From Alphaproteobacteria bacterium UBA6038 (GTDB lineage Bacteria; Pseudomonadota; Alphaproteobacteria; Micropepsales; Micropepsaceae): 57,508 nucleotides of DNA. The stretch lies in contig DIZC01000025.1 of NCBI GenBank assembly GCA_002429315.1, forward strand, positions 1,580 through 59,087, given 5' to 3'. The notes below the pieces were generated by a model that was given only the letters and a program-made list of their open reading frames with translations, was not told where the DNA came from and did no database searches. Positions 32,363-40,044 of the stretch are shown here, one piece after another; positions within the stretch are counted from its first letter, which is position 1, and every line of letters starts with the position of its first letter. A program made the translations under genes and the position numbers.

Positions 32363-32974
32363 TCAGGCCGCGAGCGGAAGTCCTTCTTCCTTCAGCGCGC
32401 GCTTGACGGCGTCGCGGCGCGACATGCCCGCGTAGAAGGCGGCGAGATTCTTGTACCGCGTAATGTCGAGCTTCATCTTCTTCGCCCAGGTGAGCATGAC
32501 GAAGAGATAGGCGTCGGCGACCGTCATGCGATTGCCCATGAGAAACGACTTTCCCTTCAACTGCTCGTCGGCATAGGCGAGGCGCTTCAGGATCTTTTCC
32601 TTCGCTTTGCGCTTCTCGGTCTCGCCGCCGCCCTGGAATAGCGGACCGAAGGATTTGTGCAGCTCGCTGGAAATGAAACCCAGCCATTCCTCCAGCCGGT
32701 AGTGATCCATGCTGCCGGGTGCCGGCGTGTACAGGCTCTGCGCCGTGTGGTCGGCCAGATAGTTCAGTACCGCCATGTTCTCCGTCAGCATGCTGCCGTC
32801 GTCGAGCTGGATGGCGGGCACGTAGCCTTTCGGATTGATGCGGTAGTAATCCTGGCCGTTCTCCGTCTTGTGCGATTTCAGATCGACCTTTTCCAGCTGC
32901 AGCGGCAGGTTTGCTTCGTCGGCGACGATGTGGGCGGCGAGCGAGCAGGCACCGGGGGAATAATAGAGTTTCAT
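32363..32974 (-). CDS. Glutathione S-transferase, beta-class-like
   Basis: 203 aa. Thioredoxin-fold N terminus MKLYYSPGACSLAAHIVADE with the conserved Cys10 of bacterial beta-class GSTs, then NPKGYVPAIQLDDGSMLTENMAVLNYLAD, the glutathione-binding cis-Pro and Glu/Asn region. The C-terminal helical domain has MGNRMTVADAYLFVMLTWAKKM. Cytoplasmic; conjugates or reduces electrophiles. ATG at 32974 with AAGGAG upstream; 42 further open codons upstream are not GST-like. It lies between the CxxCH protein (convergent) and cysK (same strand). Confidence 0.93.
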   Translation of the reverse strand: MKLYYSPGACSLAAHIVADEANLPLQLEKVDLKSHKTENGQDYYRINPKGYVPAIQLDDGSMLTENMAVLNYLADHTAQSLYTPAPGSMDHYRLEEWLGFISSELHKSFGPLFQGGGETEKRKAKEKILKRLAYADEQLKGKSFLMGNRMTVADAYLFVMLTWAKKMKLDITRYKNLAAFYAGMSRRDAVKRALKEEGLPLAA

Positions 32975-33024
32975 TGGCGTACTCCTTCGGAAAGATAACG
33001 CGCCACTGCGGGAGTGGGTTCTCT

Positions 33025-33119
33025 GGGCGAATAGGGAACGGCGAGTAGCGAGATGGAAGCGCGCGCGGAGAGCCCCTATTCGCCATTTGCCATTTGCCAT
33101 TCGCCATCCGCCATCCGCC
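33025..33119. repeat. Heptad-word array, inverted pair
   Basis: Right side is six clean 7-mers, ATTCGCC, ATTTGCC, ATTTGCC, ATTCGCC, ATCCGCC, ATCCGCC (33078-33119). Left side carries the complementary words GGCGAAT, AGGGAAC, GGCGAGT, AGCGAGA (33026-33053). The last word touches the cysK stop codon. Confidence 0.8.
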
Positions 33120-34081
33120 TACAATCCTTCAAACAGCGCGGTGGAGAGATAGCGTTCCGCGAAAGACGGAATGATCGTCACGATCGTCTTGCCTTCCATG
33201 CCAGGGCGGGCGCCGACCTCCAGCGCGCCCGCGATCGCGGCGCCGGAGGAAATGCCCACCGGAATGCCTTCCAGCTTCGCCGCTTTGCGCGCGGTGTCGA
33301 ACGCAGTTTCGTTGCCGATGGTGATCACCTCGTCGATCACGCTGCGGTCGAGAATGGCGGGGACGAAACCGGCGCCGATGCCCTGAATCGGATGAGGGCC
33401 CGGATTTCCGCCGGACAGCACCGGCGAATCCTCCGGCTCGAGGGCAATCATGCGCACGCCCGGTTTGCGGGCTTTCAGCACCTGGCCCACGCCGGTGATT
33501 GTGCCGCCGGTGCCGACGCCGGAAATCACCACGTCCACTTTGCCTTGCGTGTCGTTCCAGATTTCCTCCGCGGTGGTGCGGCGGTGAATGTCCGGATTGG
33601 CGGGATTTTCGAATTGCTGCGGAATGATGGCGTCAGGCGTGGCGGCGACGATTTCGTGCGCGCGCCCGATGGCGCCGCGCATGCCTTTCGCCGCTTCGGT
33701 CAGCACGAGCTCGGCGCCCATCAGCGCGAGCATCTTGCGACGCTCGAGCGACACCGACTCCGGCATCACCACGATCAGGCGGTAGCCTTTCGCCGCCGCG
33801 ACGAAGGCGAGCGCAATGCCCGTGTTGCCGCTGGTCGGCTCCACCAGCACGCTCTTGCCAGGCGTGATGATCCCCTTCTCCTCCAGCGCCGCGATCATCG
33901 ACACGCCGATGCGGTCCTTCACGCTGGCGATGGGGTTGAAGAATTCCAGCTTGAGCAGGATGTCGGCCTTGACGCCGGCGTCCCTCGCCATGCGATTGAG
34001 GCGCACCAGCGGTGTGTCGCCGATCGTTTCGGTGATGTCGTTGTAGATGCGCCCGCGCCCGGGTTTATGATCGGTTGCCAT
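33119..34081 (-). CDS. cysK: Cysteine synthase A
   Basis: 320 aa PLP enzyme making cysteine from O-acetylserine and sulfide. Seen: TIGDTPLVRLNR, the PLP lysine in NPIASVKDRIG, the substrate loop PTSGNTGIALAF, the phosphate-binding GVGTGGTITGVG, and VGISSGAAIAGAL near the C terminus. Full length. The ATG at 34081 has GGAGGAG 6 nt upstream, next to a palindromic repeat. The Rrf2 regulator upstream on the same strand may control it. Confidence 0.96.
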   Translation of the reverse strand: MATDHKPGRGRIYNDITETIGDTPLVRLNRMARDAGVKADILLKLEFFNPIASVKDRIGVSMIAALEEKGIITPGKSVLVEPTSGNTGIALAFVAAAKGYRLIVVMPESVSLERRKMLALMGAELVLTEAAKGMRGAIGRAHEIVAATPDAIIPQQFENPANPDIHRRTTAEEIWNDTQGKVDVVISGVGTGGTITGVGQVLKARKPGVRMIALEPEDSPVLSGGNPGPHPIQGIGAGFVPAILDRSVIDEVITIGNETAFDTARKAAKLEGIPVGISSGAAIAGALEVGARPGMEGKTIVTIIPSFAERYLSTALFEGL

Positions 34082-34095
34082 TCAGCTCTCCTCCA

Positions 34096-34237
34096 ACCCT
34101 CCCCTTGAGGGAGGGTCGAAATTTGCGCAACGCAGTGAAGCAGATTTCGGGGAGGGGTGATGTCCGTCTGTGGCATTGACCCCTCCCCAAACGAACTCGC
34201 TCCGCTCCTTCGTTCGACCCTCGCTCAAGGGGAGGGT
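34096..34237. repeat. Nested palindromic element upstream of cysK
   Basis: Outer arms 34096-34120 and 34213-34237 differ at one position. Inside, GGGGAGGGGT pairs with ACCCCTCCCC; AAATTTGC/GCAGATTT and AACGA/TTCGTT form side hairpins. Same architecture as the 7125 and 11068 elements but with different bases, as if the folding plan is kept. It lies 15 bp from the cysK start. Confidence 0.85.
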
Positions 34238-34266
34238 GTGAAGCAATGTTCCGTGCAAGCGACTCC

Positions 34267-34722
34267 TCATATCGTGAAATCCGCCGTGACCGCGGCTTCG
34301 CCGGAGGCGACGCCTTCGGCCCGGGCGCGGCGGCAGAGGTCTTCGATGGTGATGGAATCGAATCGCTGCATGACCTCCTGCTGCAAGGATTGAATGAGCG
34401 GCGCAACGATGCGCCGGCCGAGATCCGAAGTCGGCTTTGCGGACTCGTTCTCGGCGTCTTCGATCGCTTCCGCCACGCGCACGATCTCGCCGACCGAGAT
34501 GCGGCGGCGCTCCTTCGCCAGCCGATACCCGCCGCGGGGGCCGCGCACACCTTTGAGTATTCCGGCGCGCACCAGTTGCTGCATCACCTGTTCGAGATAG
34601 CGCTGCGGCACGCCTTGGCGGCCGGTGATCTCCTTCGCCTGCACCGGCTCGGGTCGCGCATTGAATGCGATGTCGATCACGGCTTCGAGGGCAAGCAGGG
34701 TTTTGCGCGAGAGCTTGAGCAT
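34267..34722 (-). CDS. Rrf2 family transcriptional regulator
   Basis: 151 aa winged helix: MLKLSRKTLLALEAVIDIAF, then AKEITGRQGVPQRYLEQVMQQL (recognition helix) and GILKGVRGPRGGYRLAK (wing), all Rrf2 signatures. The three cysteines that bind Fe-S in IscR/RirA are absent; only one Cys (IEDLCRRA) is seen. Among cluster-free Rrf2 proteins CymR controls cysteine genes, and cysK lies just downstream here, so a sulfur role is a reasonable inference. It starts 2 bp after the dut stop. Confidence 0.88.
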   Translation of the reverse strand: MLKLSRKTLLALEAVIDIAFNARPEPVQAKEITGRQGVPQRYLEQVMQQLVRAGILKGVRGPRGGYRLAKERRRISVGEIVRVAEAIEDAENESAKPTSDLGRRIVAPLIQSLQQEVMQRFDSITIEDLCRRARAEGVASGEAAVTADFTI

Positions 34723-34724
34723 GG

Positions 34725-35195
34725 CTACGCGGTCGGGATGCCGGAATGGCCGGTCGAGCCGAAGCCCCCGGCGGCGCGGGATGTTGCCGGCAGTTCGTCG
34801 ATTTCACTGAATTCGATGCGTTCATGGCGCGCGATCACCATCTGCGCGATCTTCATGCCGCGCGCGATGCGGAATGGTGCCGCGCCGAGATTGATGACGA
34901 TGACCTTGATCTCGCCGCGATAATCGCTGTCGATGGTGCCCGGTGCGTTGAGCAGGGTGACGCCGTGGTTGAGTGCGAGCCCCGACCGGGGACGGATTTG
35001 CGCTTCGTAGTTTTCGGGCAGCGCAATCACAATGCCGCTCGGCACCGCGGTGCGCGCGCCGGGTTTGAGTTCAATTTCCGTATCGACTGCCGCCAATAAG
35101 TCGAGTCCCGCCGATCCCGGTGTGGCATAGCTGGGCAGCGGCAAATCGCGAGCATGGGGCAGGTGTTGGATCAGAATCTTGGTGGGGGAAGACAC
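34725..35195 (-). CDS. dut: dUTP diphosphatase (dUTPase)
   Basis: 156 aa; converts dUTP to dUMP and keeps uracil out of DNA. All five trimeric dUTPase motifs are seen: SAGLDLLAA, RPRSGLALNHG, LLNAPGTIDSDYRGEI, IARGMKIAQMVIAR and the C-terminal AAGGFGSTGHSG. GTG at 35195 is chosen since it gives SSPTKILIQHL and has GGGGGAGG 6-7 nt upstream; that site is the left arm of a repeat, and the 35 open codons further up are repeat-derived. Between coaBC and the Rrf2 gene on the same strand. Confidence 0.95.
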   Translation of the reverse strand: MSSPTKILIQHLPHARDLPLPSYATPGSAGLDLLAAVDTEIELKPGARTAVPSGIVIALPENYEAQIRPRSGLALNHGVTLLNAPGTIDSDYRGEIKVIVINLGAAPFRIARGMKIAQMVIARHERIEFSEIDELPATSRAAGGFGSTGHSGIPTA

Positions 35196-35199
35196 TGTT

Positions 35200-35327
35200 A
35201 TCCTCCCCCGCCTGCGGGGGAGGTACCGAGCGAAGCGAGGCGGAAGGGGGATTTGATCGCGTTCTCCCGTCCGTCTACCTCGCACTGTCGTGCTCGGCAC
35301 CCACCTCCCCCGTAAACGGGGGAGGAT
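35200..35327. repeat. Nested palindromic element whose left arm is the dut ribosome-binding site
   Basis: Arms 35200-35224 and 35303-35327 match except for the small loop bases; each also folds alone (CCTCCCCCG...CGGGGGAGG). Read on the minus strand, the arm ends GGGGGAGGAT, placed 6 nt before the dut GTG. The interior shows CCGAGCGAAGCGAGG and GTGCTCGGCAC but lacks a clear second G/C pair. Confidence 0.85.
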
Positions 35328-35352
35328 GGTTTCCGCGTAGCCCGCATAGAGG

Positions 35353-36558
35353 TCACGCGACTTTCCCCAGAGCCTGCGCGATGCGGGCGGTGAGACGGCG
35401 GGCCACGTCGATCTTCAGCATCGGCGGCCAATCCTCCACGCCCGAGGGGGTGATGAGATGCACCGTGTTGTCGTCGCCGCCCATGATGCCGGTCGACGGC
35501 GAGACATCGTTGGCCACGATCCAGTCGACGCCCTTCTTCGCGCGCTTGTCTTTCGCGTTCGTCACCACATCGTCGGTCTCCGCGGCAAAGCCGATGACGA
35601 GGGAAGGGCGCGTCGCCCCGTGCGCGATGGTGGCGAGGATGTCGGGATTGGCGGAGAGCTTGAGATCGGGCGCGCTTCCGCCCTCGCGCTTCTTCAGCTT
35701 GCTGTTGAACATCGGCTCGGGCCGCCAGTCGGACACCGCCGCGGTGAACACCGCCACATCCACCGGCAAAACGGATTCGCACGTCGCCAGCATCTCGCGT
35801 GCGGTCTGCACTTTGAGCAGCTTGACGCGCGCGGGTGCGGCAATCTCCACCGGACCGGAGACGAGCGTAGTCTCCGCGCCGGCGTCGGCAAGCGCGCCGG
35901 CAATCGCATAGCCCTGCTTGCCGGACGAGCGGTTGGCGAGAAAGCGCACCGGGTCGAGCGGCTCCTGCGTCGGCCCCGCCGTCACCAGAGCCTTAACCCC
36001 GGCTAAAGGGCTGGCGGACTCCGAGAAGGCGGCCTCGATGGCCGCAACAATTTCGTCCGGCTCGGCCATACGCCCGGGCCCGAATTCACCGCACGCCATG
36101 TCGCCCTCGTTGGGCCCGACGAACAGCACGCCATCGCGTTCAAGCATCGCGCGGTTCCGCTGCGTCGCAGGATGATTCCACATCCGCACATTCATCGCCG
36201 GCGCCATCAGCACGCGCTTGTCGGTGGCGAGGAGGGCGGTGGAAGCAAGATCGTTGGCGTGCCCGCCTGCGAGCTTCGCCATCAGGTCGGCGGTCGCCGG
36301 CGCCACCACCACCAGATCGGCCGCGCGCGACAGCTGGATGTGCCCCATCTCGGACTCGTCGGTGAGGTTGAACAGGTCCTGGAACACTCTTCCCCCGGTC
36401 AGCGCAGAGACGGACAATGGCGTCACGAATTGCGCGCCGGCCGCGGTCAGGATCGCGCGCACTGAAGCCCCCCGCTCCTTGAGCCGCCGTATCAGTTCGA
36501 GGGACTTGTATGCGGCGATGCCGCCGCCGATGATGAGCAGAACGCTATTGCCGCGCAC
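35353..36558 (-). CDS. coaBC: Bifunctional phosphopantothenoylcysteine decarboxylase/phosphopantothenate-cysteine ligase
   Basis: 401 aa, two steps of coenzyme A synthesis. The N-terminal flavin decarboxylase (1-180) has LLIIGGGIAAYKSLELI, VVVAPATADLMAKLAGG and APAMNVRMWNHPATQRN. The C-terminal CoaB half has VTAGPTQEPLDPVRFLANRSSGKQGYAIA and VADAVSDW-like TAAVSDWRPE, then the Lys-rich KLKKREG. GTG at 36558 has GGGAG upstream and fits the family; an ATG at 36594 and a TTG-type start further up are alternatives. dut lies downstream, divergent from feruloyl-CoA synthase. Confidence 0.95.
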   Translation of the reverse strand: MRGNSVLLIIGGGIAAYKSLELIRRLKERGASVRAILTAAGAQFVTPLSVSALTGGRVFQDLFNLTDESEMGHIQLSRAADLVVVAPATADLMAKLAGGHANDLASTALLATDKRVLMAPAMNVRMWNHPATQRNRAMLERDGVLFVGPNEGDMACGEFGPGRMAEPDEIVAAIEAAFSESASPLAGVKALVTAGPTQEPLDPVRFLANRSSGKQGYAIAGALADAGAETTLVSGPVEIAAPARVKLLKVQTAREMLATCESVLPVDVAVFTAAVSDWRPEPMFNSKLKKREGGSAPDLKLSANPDILATIAHGATRPSLVIGFAAETDDVVTNAKDKRAKKGVDWIVANDVSPSTGIMGGDDNTVHLITPSGVEDWPPMLKIDVARRLTARIAQALGKVA

Positions 36559-36662
36559 ACGCTGTCTCCCGCCGACCGCCAGGGCAATTCCCATGCGGCG
36601 CACGGGAGATATACAAAATAACGGCTGCGAAGTGTAGTTCTCGCCGCTGGGGAGAAAAGCCC

Positions 36663-38540
36663 GTGAATATCCAGGTGAGGCCCGCCGAATTGCCGCCGTT
36701 CAAGCCGCTGGCCCAGAAGCCGCCGGCGGTGGAGGTCACCCGCAAGGCGGACGGGACGATTTACCTTCATTCGAAATATCCCCTTGGGACCATGCATTGC
36801 TCCATCGCGCATCTGCTGGAGACGCGCGCGGGGCAGCATCCGGAGCGCAACTTCATCGCCGAGCGCACGCCGCTCGATGGCGGCAGGCTGGGCGACTGGC
36901 GCTTCATCACCTATGGCGAAGCGAACGCGCGCGCCGATGCCATCGCGCAGGCCCTGCTCGATCGCGGGCTTGGGCCGGATGCGCCGCTGATGGTCCTATC
37001 GGGGAATTCCATCGTGCACGCGACCATGATGCTGGGCGCGATGAAGGCGCGGGTGCCGGTGGCACCCGTGTCTGTGGCGTATTCGCTGATGAGCGCCGAT
37101 CACGGCAAGCTCAAGCACGTGTTCGCCGCGACCCGGCCGAAGATGATCTTCGCCGAGCAGGGGCCGTATTATTCGCGCGCGCTGTCCAACCTGCCGCTCG
37201 ACGGCGTGGAGGTGGTGACGGTGCTTCCGATTTCGGATCGCGCCACCACCGCGTATTCCGACCTCCTCGCCACGAAACCGACAGCCGATGTCGCTGCATC
37301 CATGGAGAAGGTCGACCATGGCACGGTGGCGAAATACCTCTTCACCTCCGGATCCACGGGCATGCCCAAGGGCGTGATCCAGACACACAGCATGATGTGC
37401 GCGGTGATCGCCGCGACCGAAGCGCTGCGCGGCGAGCCCGATCCGAAAGAGATTCCGGAGAGTCTCGAATGGATGCCGTGGAATCACATCTCCGCCGGCA
37501 ATATCGGCTTCAACGGCAACCTGAATGCCGGCGGCACGGTGTATCTGGATGCCGGCAAGCCGCTGCCCGGCCTGTTCGACGAGACCATCCGCAATCTGCG
37601 CGAGGTCGCGCCGCTGGTGTTCGGCTCCGCACCAGTGGCGTTCGGCTGGCTGTGCGAGGCAATGGAGCGCGATGCGGCGTTGCGCGACAAGTTCTTCTCG
37701 AAGCTGCGTTTTGCCGGATACGGCGGCGCCACGTTGAGCCAGGACATCGCCGACCGGTTCCAGGCGCTCGCCATTGCCGCCACCGGCTATCGTATCCCGT
37801 TCACCACCATGTACGGCGCCACGGAAACCCAGGGCGTGACGGTGGTGCATTGGATCACCGATCGCGTGGGCCTCATCGGGCTGCCGCTGCCGGGCATCGC
37901 GCTGAAGCTGGTGCCGAACGGGCTGAAGCTGGAAGTGAGGGTGAAGGGCCCGACGGTGACGCCGGGTTACCTTGGCCGCCCCGATCTCACGCAAGCCGCG
38001 TTCGATGAGGAGGGCTTCTACAGTTTGGGCGATGCGGCGAAATTCCTGGACGAGAACGATCCTGAGCAAGGCCTGGTGTTCGACGGTCGTGTCACGGAGG
38101 ACTTCAAGCTCGATTCCGGCACCTGGGTTTCGGTCGGCACATTGCGCGCGCAAGCGATCGCGGCCGCCTCGCCGCTGATTCAGGACTGCGTCCTTGCCGG
38201 GCACGACAAATCGTTCGTCGGATTGCTGGCGTGGCCCAATATCGCTGCGGCAAAGGAAATCGCCGGCGATCCGGCTCTGGATGGGCCGCAGGTAATTCTC
38301 GCAAACCCGAAGGTGCGAGAATTCGTCCGGAACAAATTGGCAGAGCACAACCGCACCTGCGGCGGCTCGTCGGCCCGCATCAGGCGCGTCATCCTGCTGA
38401 CGGAGCCGCCTTCCATCGACGGCAACGAGATCACCGATAAGGGCTATGTGAATCAGCACGCCACCCTGGAGCGCCGCAACAAGCTGGTCGATCTGCTCTA
38501 CGCTGCCACGCCACCGGCCGACGTGATAGAAGTTCCATGA
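36663..38540 (+). CDS. Feruloyl-CoA synthase
   Basis: 625 aa AMP-forming ligase that activates hydroxycinnamates such as ferulate. Seen: YLFTSGSTGMPKGVIQTHSMMCA (P-loop region) near residue 225, EWMPWNHISAGNIGFNGNLNAGGT, TTMYGATETQGV, and a divergent C-terminal domain (KFLDENDPEQGLVFDGRVTEDFKL) typical of the Fcs group. Other aryl or acyl-CoA ligases are possible. No hydratase-aldolase (ech/vdh) gene is adjacent, so the pathway is not proven here. First gene of an overlapping run with MOSC and DUF924 genes. Confidence 0.85.
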   Translation: MNIQVRPAELPPFKPLAQKPPAVEVTRKADGTIYLHSKYPLGTMHCSIAHLLETRAGQHPERNFIAERTPLDGGRLGDWRFITYGEANARADAIAQALLDRGLGPDAPLMVLSGNSIVHATMMLGAMKARVPVAPVSVAYSLMSADHGKLKHVFAATRPKMIFAEQGPYYSRALSNLPLDGVEVVTVLPISDRATTAYSDLLATKPTADVAASMEKVDHGTVAKYLFTSGSTGMPKGVIQTHSMMCAVIAATEALRGEPDPKEIPESLEWMPWNHISAGNIGFNGNLNAGGTVYLDAGKPLPGLFDETIRNLREVAPLVFGSAPVAFGWLCEAMERDAALRDKFFSKLRFAGYGGATLSQDIADRFQALAIAATGYRIPFTTMYGATETQGVTVVHWITDRVGLIGLPLPGIALKLVPNGLKLEVRVKGPTVTPGYLGRPDLTQAAFDEEGFYSLGDAAKFLDENDPEQGLVFDGRVTEDFKLDSGTWVSVGTLRAQAIAAASPLIQDCVLAGHDKSFVGLLAWPNIAAAKEIAGDPALDGPQVILANPKVREFVRNKLAEHNRTCGGSSARIRRVILLTEPPSIDGNEITDKGYVNQHATLERRNKLVDLLYAATPPADVIEVP

Positions 38541-38980
38541 GCGGCAACTTGGTTGGCATTGCGCGGGCGCGGGAGTTGGGTGCGCCGCTGGAAGAGATGA
38601 CCAGCGCCTCCATTTCGCTCGAACGCGGCATCGAAGGCGATGCACGCGGCATGAAGCACGGCCGTCAGGTGACCGTCCTGTTCCGGGACGGTTGGGGGGA
38701 TGCCTGCCGCGATGTCGGCGTGGAGCTGCCGTGGATTACGCGCCGCGCCAATCTGCTGCTCGCCAATCTGGAACGGCCGCGCGAGGCCGGCGGGCTGTTG
38801 CGCATCGGCGATGCCGAATTGCAGATCACGATGGAAACGCGGCCGTGCGATTTGATGGAGCGCTCGTACAGCGGCTTGCGGGCGGCCTTGCGCCCTGACT
38901 GGCGGGGCGGGGTGTGCTGCGTCGTCCGCCGCGGCGGCGAAATCAAGCTCGGTGACCGCGCCGAATACATCCCGCAATGA
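38537..38980 (+). CDS. MOSC domain-containing protein
   Basis: 147 aa. MOSC (molybdenum cofactor sulfurase C-terminal) fold: ERGIEGDARGMKHGRQVTVLF, TRRANLLLANL and METRPCDLMERS, with the conserved cysteine. Related small proteins such as YiiM transfer sulfur or bind the molybdenum cofactor; the exact partner is unknown. It overlaps both neighbours by 4 bp (ATGA), so it is translated from the same transcript. Confidence 0.85.
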   Translation: MSGNLVGIARARELGAPLEEMTSASISLERGIEGDARGMKHGRQVTVLFRDGWGDACRDVGVELPWITRRANLLLANLERPREAGGLLRIGDAELQITMETRPCDLMERSYSGLRAALRPDWRGGVCCVVRRGGEIKLGDRAEYIPQ

Positions 38981-39519
38981 CCCCGCACGACATCGTTCGC
39001 TTCTGGGCGGAGGAGGTCGGTGAAAAACGCTGGTTCGAGCCCGACCTGGAACTCGATGCCGATATCGCGCGGCGGTTTGGCGAGAGCTGCGCGCTCGCGA
39101 GCGACGGCAAGCTCCCTGATTGGGAGAACAGCGCCGAAGGGGCGCTCGCGCTGCTCATTCTACTCGATCAACTTCCTCGCAACATGTTCCGCGGGAAAGC
39201 GGAGGCGTTCGCGACCGACGCGAAAGCGCGCGCGATTGCCGATCGCGCGGTTGCGCGTGGATTCGATCTGCAGGTCCCGCAAACGCTTCGCTCCTTCTTT
39301 TACCTTCCGTTCATGCATTCCGAACATCGCGAGGATCAGGACCGCTGCGTGGCACTGATCGCGGAGCGCGTGGGCAAAGACAGCGAGAATTACCCGTACG
39401 CTCTCGCGCATCGGGATGCGATCGCGAAATTCGGCCGCTTTCCCGGCCGCAATGTGGCGCTTGGGCGACAGTCCGCGCCGGAAGAGCTGGAGTTTCTCAA
39501 CAGCCATCCGCCATTTTAA
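38977..39519 (+). CDS. DUF924 family protein
   Basis: 180 aa helical protein. Family marks: IVRFWAEEVGEKRWF near the start, LALLILLDQLPRNMFRGKAEAFATD, FFYLPFMHSEHREDQDRCVAL and HRDAIAKFGRFPGRNVALGR. The fold resembles tetratricopeptide-type helices; function is not known. Third gene of the fcs-MOSC-DUF924 run, overlapping by 4 bp. Confidence 0.9.
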   Translation: MTPHDIVRFWAEEVGEKRWFEPDLELDADIARRFGESCALASDGKLPDWENSAEGALALLILLDQLPRNMFRGKAEAFATDAKARAIADRAVARGFDLQVPQTLRSFFYLPFMHSEHREDQDRCVALIAERVGKDSENYPYALAHRDAIAKFGRFPGRNVALGRQSAPEELEFLNSHPPF

Positions 39520-39545
39520 CGCGATGATTACCATGATGCGTCCTT

Positions 39546-39761
39546 ATGGCGCGCATGCGTACGGGCGACCTCTGCCAGCTAGCTGCCGACCTCGCCATCG
39601 AGCATGGCGCCTCGGCGATGGACTTCGCGCGGCAGGCGACGGTGTCGCTGGAACTCGAAGGCGACGTGGAGCGCGCGCATTTCTGGCAATCGCTGTCCGT
39701 CCTGCTCGACGACATCTTTGCCCAACGGCTCGACCCCGACCTCCCCATCGTGATTCACTGA
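39546..39761 (+). CDS. Small conserved-looking helical protein
   Basis: 71 aa. Amphipathic helices (LCQLAADLAIEHGASAMDFARQATVSLE, then RAHFWQSLSVLLDDIFAQRL). It lies 26 bp after the DUF924 gene on the same strand and just before a hairpin (39799-39824), so it is probably the last gene of that operon. Function unknown. Confidence 0.6.
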   Translation: MARMRTGDLCQLAADLAIEHGASAMDFARQATVSLELEGDVERAHFWQSLSVLLDDIFAQRLDPDLPIVIH

Positions 39762-39798
39762 GTCGCTGGAGCTGCAAAAGCGCAAGGTGAGAAAGGGC

Positions 39799-39824
39799 GG
39801 AGAGCCGCATTGCAGCGGCTCTCC
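39799..39824 (+). terminator. Hairpin after the fcs operon
   Basis: Perfect 10-bp inverted repeat GGAGAGCCGC-attgca-GCGGCTCTCC about 37 bp past the last stop codon. A weak TTC follows rather than a T-run. Likely operon end. Confidence 0.65.
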
Positions 39825-40044
39825 TTCGCACGCAGCCCAGATCAGGGTTTTAGGTTGCCCCAGCCGCGTGGAACCCGTGCAGTTGATCGAATTCGCATCC
39901 CGCTGACCAGCCATTAACCCCCCAAACTGCTGTGCATATCGTTAAGCCCCCCGGCACATTTGCGTGAGGCGGCATGCCCAGCTCCCGCGCTTGCGCCTGC
40001 CGTGCCTGCATGCACACTCGGGTTCACGACACCGAGAGACCGCC

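Noticed and set aside
33078..33119. CRISPR-like short tandem repeats
   Set aside because: The units are 7 bp without spacers and form inverted pairs; there are no cas genes.
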